From Dastarcus helophoroides (lineage: Eukaryota; Arthropoda; Insecta; Coleoptera; Bothrideridae), in assembly GCA_028583605.1 (NCBI GenBank), contig CM053328.1, forward strand, positions 6,227,804 through 6,291,803: a stretch of DNA of 64,000 nucleotides, given 5' to 3'. The notes under the pieces are model-generated. The model had not been told where the DNA came from. It searched no databases and was given only the letters and a program-made list of their open reading frames with translations. Below are positions 57,639-64,000 of this stretch, one piece after another; within the stretch, counting starts at the first letter, position 1; every line of letters begins with the position of its first letter. The translations under genes and the position numbers were made by a program.

Positions 57639-57889
57639 TTTTTAAAAAAGTCGAAAATGTGAAAAAAGTAAAAATTTGTTTTCAAAAGTAGAAATCTTAA
57701 AACAAGGAAATTAAGAGAGGCTCGTCCCGCTGGTTGAGAAGTTGTGCTTCATGGTATTGTATTTATATGATACATCAAATATCGAATAAATTTACCGATG
57801 TATCGAAACATATCGATATATCTTCTTCGATACATCAATTGAATTACAGTATCGATGTTTTAACAATTTTGTGCATCCCTAACCCAAGC

Positions 57890-58790
57890 TCGCAGTGCAA
57901 GCTTCAAATATCGAAACTCAAAAATTCCAAATTTTTGTTTATAGATTTTGAGATTTTTGCTCAAACGTTGATCAGTTTCTAATTTCAGCTTAAACATAAC
58001 ATTTTCACCTGCTTTCTTTTGATTTTTACGACATTTCTGCTTTGATTCTGAAATATTAACTGTTCGAAATTTCTAGTTCCAATCCAGAGCTTCGATTAAA
58101 ATATTGAAATTTTAAATTCAAAACTGAAGTTTCGAAGTAAATCACCAAATTTCGAAGAGGACATTTTGGAATTAATTACGAAATTTCGAATTTTAAACTC
58201 AAAATGTTGAATTTAATGCCGACCACCTTTTGACATTAATTCCGATATTTCAGGGAAAATTTTTCGAAAAATTTGAAATCGATAAGAAAAATGCAAGCTT
58301 TTGATCTTAAAAATATCAAGTTTAACCGTAGAATTTCGAATATTTGCCTTTTTGCTTCATATTCAACACTTCTGGTGAAAGTCAAAATTTCGAGTTTTAG
58401 GACGAAATTTTGGTGACTTTTTAATTTTATTGTCCTTTCAAATTTCACTTTCATTCGAAATTGTGGTACTTCAAACATTTTTTTCTCTCAACATTTGGAT
58501 TATTTTTCTCCTAAAAAATAAATATTTTAGGTTTGTTTAATTTTCACGAAACATTCTAGAATTGATACATGTTTTGTCACTTTTTTAAAAATATTAAGTT
58601 GTTCTCAAAATTTCGTGTAAACCCCAAAATAATTTTCTAAAACTGTAAATCTTTTTTAAAATTTAGACTTTAAACTCGAAATTTTAGTTCTTTCTAAAAA
58701 TTGTAACTTCTTTTTCTAGATTTTTTTTCACATGTATCTGAAATATCGATATTTTTTTACTCGGATTTTTAATGTGAGAGAAATTTGGGC
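57890..58790. repeat. Degenerate AT-rich DNA
   Basis: Decayed AAATTTCGAA words and no long period. No gene is visible. Confidence 0.45.
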
Positions 58791-59879
58791 TTTCGTCAAC
58801 TAGGTATAGAAATGCAGAATCATGGAGTATAAAAATCTCAATCTTTAAGCTTGACTTGATGAGGTTTTTAATTTAGGAAGTTCGCCAAGATGCAAGTTAC
58901 AGTTAATTGGGCTCTGAGCATTATATGTAAATTTGTAGCCCGCAGGTTTCTGCATACATGCATTAAATCATTACACATTTATTGTCAGAAAAACTAGAAA
59001 TAACTATGTAGATGAACACAAGATTCCGCTAACTGAATCATTTACCGGCGAGTTAATGTAAATCAACATTTTAACCTCACAATCGAATGTCCGTGCCCCA
59101 TGTTTTAAATAAACTGTACATTTTAGATTTCACAGAACACGACATGATGAACATTACGTAAAAAGCAATTACCATTGCGTCCGTCAAGAACTCACTTCCA
59201 ATGAGGCGATTTTGGCGAATAATAAATTACATTAAATTAATCCTTTCTTCTTTGATGTCAACGGATGGAACATTATTTACCGTGGTTGTCGCGCAAAAGA
59301 CGGGTCTTTGTTTTTGCCGATAATTACGCAGACCTTGGTATTTTTGGTGCGCCCGCACTTTTTACAATTTATAAGTGACCCACTTATAAAAACCACCAGT
59401 TTTGGTGTCGCTCAAAAAATATCCATAATCAGATGTGTATGCTTCTGAAAAGCCAAAGGCAGCCAACGATTATACATACTTTCATGTATAATTTTTAGAT
59501 GCTCCGTACTTGTAAAGGTGCCCTCGGGCCAGACAATAAAATTTCGCAAATACATTCGGTTACGGAACATTAAAGCTTACCAGATGAATCCGACAGGGTG
59601 TTGTATGTTAGATTATAATAATATGCAGTTAGCGCTGCGGGCGCATCACTCTGCTTTAACAAATGGAAATGTGTTCAGCAACCTTTGCATATCTGTATAA
59701 ATCACTTTATAATGCCTTCAGATCGACCACGAAATGTCAAAATTGTTAGAATCGCAGTCGATCAAATTTGATTGCAGAACTCGCTGTACCTTCCCGTGTT
59801 GCTGCCTTCAAGGGCCCAATGAAACCACGTCGGAATAATCGTCCCTGATTAGACCATATTACAGCAAAAGCAATTACTC
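58791..59879. other. Unique mixed-composition DNA, no gene recognised
   Basis: Single-copy sequence with normal complexity. A 60-codon frame (59518-59700) has no recognisable domain. It could hold host regulatory or untranslated sequence. Confidence 0.4.
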
Positions 59880-60270
59880 GAAATGTACGAGGGCAGCTTT
59901 ATAAATGTTAAACTTGTAAAGTATGAGGAAAATTTTTGAATTCAAAATATAAAGATTTTCGAAATATGATATACTAGCTCACTTGTAACTGAGGGCATGA
60001 CAGGGTGTTAACAACAGAAAGGTTATAAACTGAAGTGTCTCGTAAACACTTGTGCTACATTTAGAGACCAACCTAAACTAGATTTTCGCTTGCTTAAAGT
60101 CTCCGGGTAGCTTGCTTTATCTAGTGTTAAAGTCCTCCGGGAAGCTCGCTTTATCTGGCGTTAAAGTCTCTATCTATTTCGTTTGATTTAAGGAATTTCC
60201 GAGTTCTTTTGGCCTTCAGTTAAGCTTACATTCAACTTCAATGTCATTTTTATTTAATTTTTCACCATCC
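59880..60270. repeat. Dispersed repeat R2, copy 2
   Basis: Direct copy of 55497-55925: GAAATGTACGAGGGCAGCTT, GGTGTTAACAACA, AACTAGATTTTCGCTTGCTT, TCTATTTCGTTTGATTTAAG. It has fewer 33-bp units (about two to three) and scattered indels. Confidence 0.9.
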
Positions 60271-61790
60271 TATTGAACTGTTAAATTATAATTTCAAATA
60301 TTTAGTTCTTAATTTAAATTCTGATTTCATATTCGAATTTTTCGATTTGTTCATACAAATTTAGAGTAAAAAAACAAGATGAATGATAAATTTTGAGAAA
60401 GAACACCTAAAATTTAGAAACAATTTTTTTTGAAATTTCTAATTTTTTGACTTTACCACGTTAATTCCGGGGTACGCTGACCAAGGAACAATAAAGTCGC
60501 TTGACATATTAATTAATCTTCTGATTATTAGGAGAGTTTTGCCTCTGGTTCTATGGTTAACTTATTAAGTTGCCATGATCTTTGGTAGTAACTGCATCCC
60601 CTTGTCACCTTTTCGTATGTCACCTTTTTGTATGTCACCTTTTTTACGTTACATTCACTTCAGAACGGTTTCGTCTTTTGTACGATTGACATAGCTCTTC
60701 TCCCACGAATCTTGGTTTTTCATTCCCCAGTCTCTGTAAATAAAAGTGTAGATGAATTTTGCCTTTGTTATGACTGACATACTAAATCTTCCGTCTTCGG
60801 TTTGGTTTTTCCCTTGTTCCTAGAATGACAGGTAAAATGCTTTGAAATAGTTTAATTTCGGAAGAATTAAATCTTTCTTTTCTGGAGGTAGTTATGTTAT
60901 TAATGTTCAATTGGAGTGATTTTGCGATTTATAGGTTTATTCAACATTAATCTAATATTCTGACGACGTGTCAAATATCCACGTACTAATTTTATGCGTA
61001 TGTGTTTCAACCATTCTCAATTTGTACGAGTGTTAATGCGGCGTTATAAAACCAATACGAGCGACAAGTTAGCCAATTAGTAATTACTAGTTATCCAGTA
61101 ATTACTTAACTATTTTAATTTTACATGTAAATGCGTGAATATTTATACTAATTTTATGGAACAGTACGATTGAAGTAAAGAATATCTGCTACGGTTTCTC
61201 TAGTCGCTCGGTAATTAATGTGTGGTGCTGCTGCTGACTTTCCTTTATTAAAAATAAACCGGCTACTTGACTCGGCGGGTCTACGCACACGTGAAAGAGA
61301 TTGTAATGTTATTCTTAGGCGATTAATCATAAGTGATTATATCGAATAGTAGAGCTTAATTTGGACGCAATGTGATGGCCTATTGAAGAATTTGAACCTT
61401 GTTTACTTACCCAAAAGGAGTAGCTGTCTAATACGCAATAAATTAGTAGGTTGATTGGAATTAATAAGGTCGTTGTACAAAAGATTGATTGATTTCGAAA
61501 TATGAGATCTAGTTTTCTTACATCGCACATAATATCGATCATTGATTCATCCTCTTTAGGCATATCGGAGATTAAATGACAAAAATCTCTAGAAGACTTA
61601 TTTGCTAACTGGGTGATCTATTTGAAAGTCGTCGGATTTATATCGCTCTTTTATGGTCTCATATTGGGTTGATTTGTCGAGGACAGCATTAAATAGGTGA
61701 CTGATCTGTATGTATTTAGTTAATTTGTTTAAAGAGTTCAATATTTATAAAATATATATTTCTTCGAAAATTAGACCATATCATTAACTA
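60271..61790. other. Unique AT-rich DNA, no gene recognised
   Basis: Single-copy sequence. TGTCACCTTTTTNGTA occurs three times in tandem (60603-60648). Short frames, including one on the minus strand at 61327-61563, have no recognisable features. Confidence 0.4.
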
Positions 61791-61792
61791 TT

Positions 61793-63527
61793 AAGAAAAG
61801 AGAAGAGAAGAGAGGAAAAAGAGGAAGAGGAAGGTAAAGAGAAAGAGGAAGAAGAACAGAAAGAGGAAGAGAAAGAGGAAGAGAAATAGAAAGAGGAAGA
61901 GAAAGAGAAAGAAGAGAAAGAAGAGGAAGAGAAAGAGGAAGAGGAAGAGAAAGAGGAAGAGGAAGAGGAAGGAAAAGAAGAAGAGTAAAGGGAAGAGGAA
62001 GAGGAAAAGGAAAAGAAGGAGAAAGAGGAAGAAGGAGAAGAAGAGGAAGTAAAGAGGAAGAGAAAGATAAGGAAAAAGGGTAAAGAAAGAGAAAAAGGAA
62101 ATGGAAAAAAAGAGAAAGAGGAAAAGAAAGAGAAAGACGAAGAGAAAGAGAAAAAGAAAGACGAAGAGAAGACGAAGAAGAAAAAGACGAAGAGGACAAG
62201 GAAGACGAAAAGAAAGAAAAGGGACAAGAGAAAAAGAAAAAGGAAGAAGATCAGAAAGAGGAAGAGAAGAGAAAGAGGAAGAGGAAGAGGAAGAGGAAGA
62301 GGAAGAGAAAGAGGAAGAGGAAGAGGAAGAGGAAGAGGAAGAGGAAGAGGAAGGGGAAGGGGAAGAGGAAGAGAAAGAGGAAATGGAAGAGAAAGCGAAA
62401 GCGGAAGAGGAGGAAGAAGAGAAAGATGAAGAGGAAAAGGAAGAGGAAGAGAAAGAGAAAGAGGAAAAGGAAGAGGAGAGAAAGAGGAAATGTAAGAGGA
62501 AGCGAAGAGGAGGAAAAGAGGAAGGAAGAGGAAGAGGAAGAGGAAGAAGGAAGAGGAAAGAGGAAGAGGAAGAGGAAGAGAAGAAGAGAAGAGGAAAAGG
62601 AAGAGAAAGGGAAGAGGAAGAGAAGAGAAAGGAAGAGAAAGGAAAGAGAAAGGAAGAGGAAGAGGAAGAGGAAGAGGAGAGGAAGAGGAAGAGGAAGAGG
62701 AAGAGGAAGAGGAAGAGGAAGAGGAAGAGGAAGAGGAAGAGGAAGAGGAAAGAGGAAGAGGAAGAGGAAGAGGAAGAGAAGAGAAGAGGAAGAGGAAGAG
62801 GAAAGAGGAAGAGGAAGAGGAAGAGGAAGAGGAAGAGGAAGAGAAAGAGAAGAAGAGGAAGAGAGAAAAGAGAAAGAAAAAGAGAAAGAGAAAGAGAAAG
62901 AGAAAGAGAAAGAGAAAGAAGAAAGAGAAAGAAGAGAAGAGAAAGAGAAAGAGGAAGAGGAAGAGGAAGAGGAAGAGAAGAGGAAGAGAAAGAAGGAAGA
63001 GGAAGAGGAAGAGGAGAAAGGAAGAGGAAGAGGAAGAGAAGAGGAAGAGAGAGAAGAGGAAGAGGAAGAGAAAGAGGAAGAGGAAGAGAAGAGAGAGAAA
63101 TGAAGAGAAGAGAAAGAGAAGAGAAAGGAAGAGGAAGAGAAAGAGAAGAGAAGAGAAAGAGGAGAGAAGAGGAAGAGAAGAGGAAGAGAAGAGAGAGGAA
63201 GAAATAGAAAGAGGAATAGGAAAGAGGAAAAGAGAAGAGGAAGAGGAAGAGGAAGAGGAAGAGGAAGAGGAAGAGGAAGAGGAAGAGGAAGAGGAAGAGA
63301 AAGAGATGGTAAAGAAATTGCAAAAAAATAATTGGAAAAGGGAAAATAAAGAAAAAACAAGAAAAGAGAAGCAAAGAGTAAAGGATAGATAGGAGAAGAG
63401 AAGAGAAGAGAAGAGAAGAGAAGAGAAGAAGGAGAGAAGAGAAGAGAAGAGAAGAAGAGAGAAGAAAAGAGAAGACAAGAGAAGAGAAGAGAAGGGAAGA
63501 GAAAAGAAGAGAAGAAAGGAGAAGTGA
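61793..63527. repeat. Purine-only microsatellite tract (GGAAGA, then AGAGAAG types)
   Basis: About 1.7 kb with almost no pyrimidine on the + strand. GGAAGA/GAGGAA hexamer runs dominate to about 63300. A short A-rich interruption (63305-63392) follows, then an AGAAG/AGAGA pentamer-type run to 63527. Open frames in every phase (poly-Glu/Arg/Lys on +, poly-Ser/Leu/Phe on -) are composition artefacts. Long purine-pyrimidine mirror tracts can form triplex (H-) DNA. Confidence 0.97.
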
Positions 63528-64000
63528 AAAAATGACTCGTATATCAGTTTACCAAATGTGAAACTCATCCGTAGCGACTATGGAATGAAAATCAAGATTT
63601 AATACAGAAAAGCGCGGATAACTCAGTATCTCAACCATACCACAGTTGAGATGAAATTAAATGAAAATAACGCAACAGATAAGATAGTCAGTACAGAAAG
63701 AACACCTTAACTCATTAAGTCGACTGTACCAGAAGTAAAACTATTCCAATCAAAAGATTATTGACGATTAATGAATAGGAATCATTCGATGAAATGATAT
63801 CGTTAAACGAAATTTCCTATTCAGAGAAAAATTCCTGTAATTAGAAAAAATACGGTTTGCTCAATAAAAAACCAATAAAACTGAATTCTGGGAATCTAGA
63901 TTTCGAAAGTAGAAATAATCAGAATCTTTTAAAACTTGGAGGATAGTCCTCCGAGTCAAGTAAAAACTTTTCTTTTAGATAGATGTTCTCAGTAAAAGCA
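63528..64000. other. Unique AT-rich DNA at window end
   Basis: Single-copy sequence with no open frame or RNA gene that I can support. Confidence 0.4.

Larger units (their letters stand above)
51766..57881. mobile_element. Candidate hAT-like element with a repeat-filled interior
   Basis: The left end TGGGGATGCACAC and right end TGTGCATCCCTA are inverted. The flanking octamers CCTCAAGC (51758-51765) and ACCCAAGC (57882-57889) agree at 6 of 8 positions, as expected for an old 8-bp target duplication. Both subterminal regions are dense in ATCGATA/GATACATC words (51775-51890 and 57760-57865), resembling the subterminal transposase-binding repeats of hAT elements. No transposase is visible. The interior is tandem and degenerate repeat plus a dispersed repeat. 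An alternative is two separate short elements in opposite orientation. Confidence 0.6.

Noticed and set aside
61771..63568. Glu/Arg/Lys-rich and Ser/Leu/Phe-rich frames up to 594 codons
   Set aside because: The purine-only tract has almost no stop codons in most phases. Pure composition effect.

Overview
This window is eukaryotic nuclear DNA, most likely from an insect. It is very AT-rich and repeat-dominated. It carries a Tc1/mariner-superfamily transposon whose transposase has the DUF4817-type helix-turn-helix architecture common in insects, hAT-like and solo-LTR-like insertions, and one tRNA-Pro(AGG) gene with a pol III terminator. I see no convincing host protein-coding exon. The only protein-coding sequence I can identify is a frameshifted transposase. 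The many long open frames in simple-repeat arrays are by-products of repeat periods.

Layout. 1-14930: degenerate AT-rich repeats built on short AAATTTCGA-like words. Within them are a GAATTTC heptamer array (4431-5180), a ~655-bp tandem repeat (5830-8100), a ~300-bp tandem repeat (8460-10400) split by a solo LTR (9498-9816), several near-perfect hairpins, and a retroposed hairpin repeat with a 14-bp target-site duplication (13303-13412). 14933-24505: a ~9.5-kb foldback structure. Two arms of ~460-bp tandem subrepeats lie in opposite orientation around a ~2.9-kb loop, and both the outer and inner borders match. 25157-25946: a GTATTTC heptamer array with variant blocks. 26667-26738: tRNA-Pro. 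27060-31280: a ~505-bp tandem repeat. 32336-34571: a Tc1-like element with 423-bp terminal inverted repeats. 35391-38818: a T-rich block bounded by short inverted termini. 38990-40815: a 14-bp minisatellite. 41581-42239: a dispersed repeat next to a second solo LTR. 45800-49080: a T-rich degenerate array. 51766-57881: a hAT-like insertion whose interior is mostly tandem or degenerate repeat. 59880-60270: second copy of a repeat seen at 55497. 61793-63527: a purine-only GGAAGA/AGAGA tract.

How the parts relate. Most of the sequence can be read as mobile elements and the satellites they carry. A recurrent hairpin repeat (six loci) contains a hammerhead-like CUGA / stem / GAAAC core and one copy shows retroposition hallmarks, so a Penelope-like origin is my best inference. 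Two of the large degenerate blocks are bounded by DNA-transposon-like termini, which suggests that satellite-like sequence here is partly carried inside non-autonomous elements. The strand bias (T-rich versus A-rich top strand) switches block by block. All family assignments come from reading by eye; no search or alignment was run.
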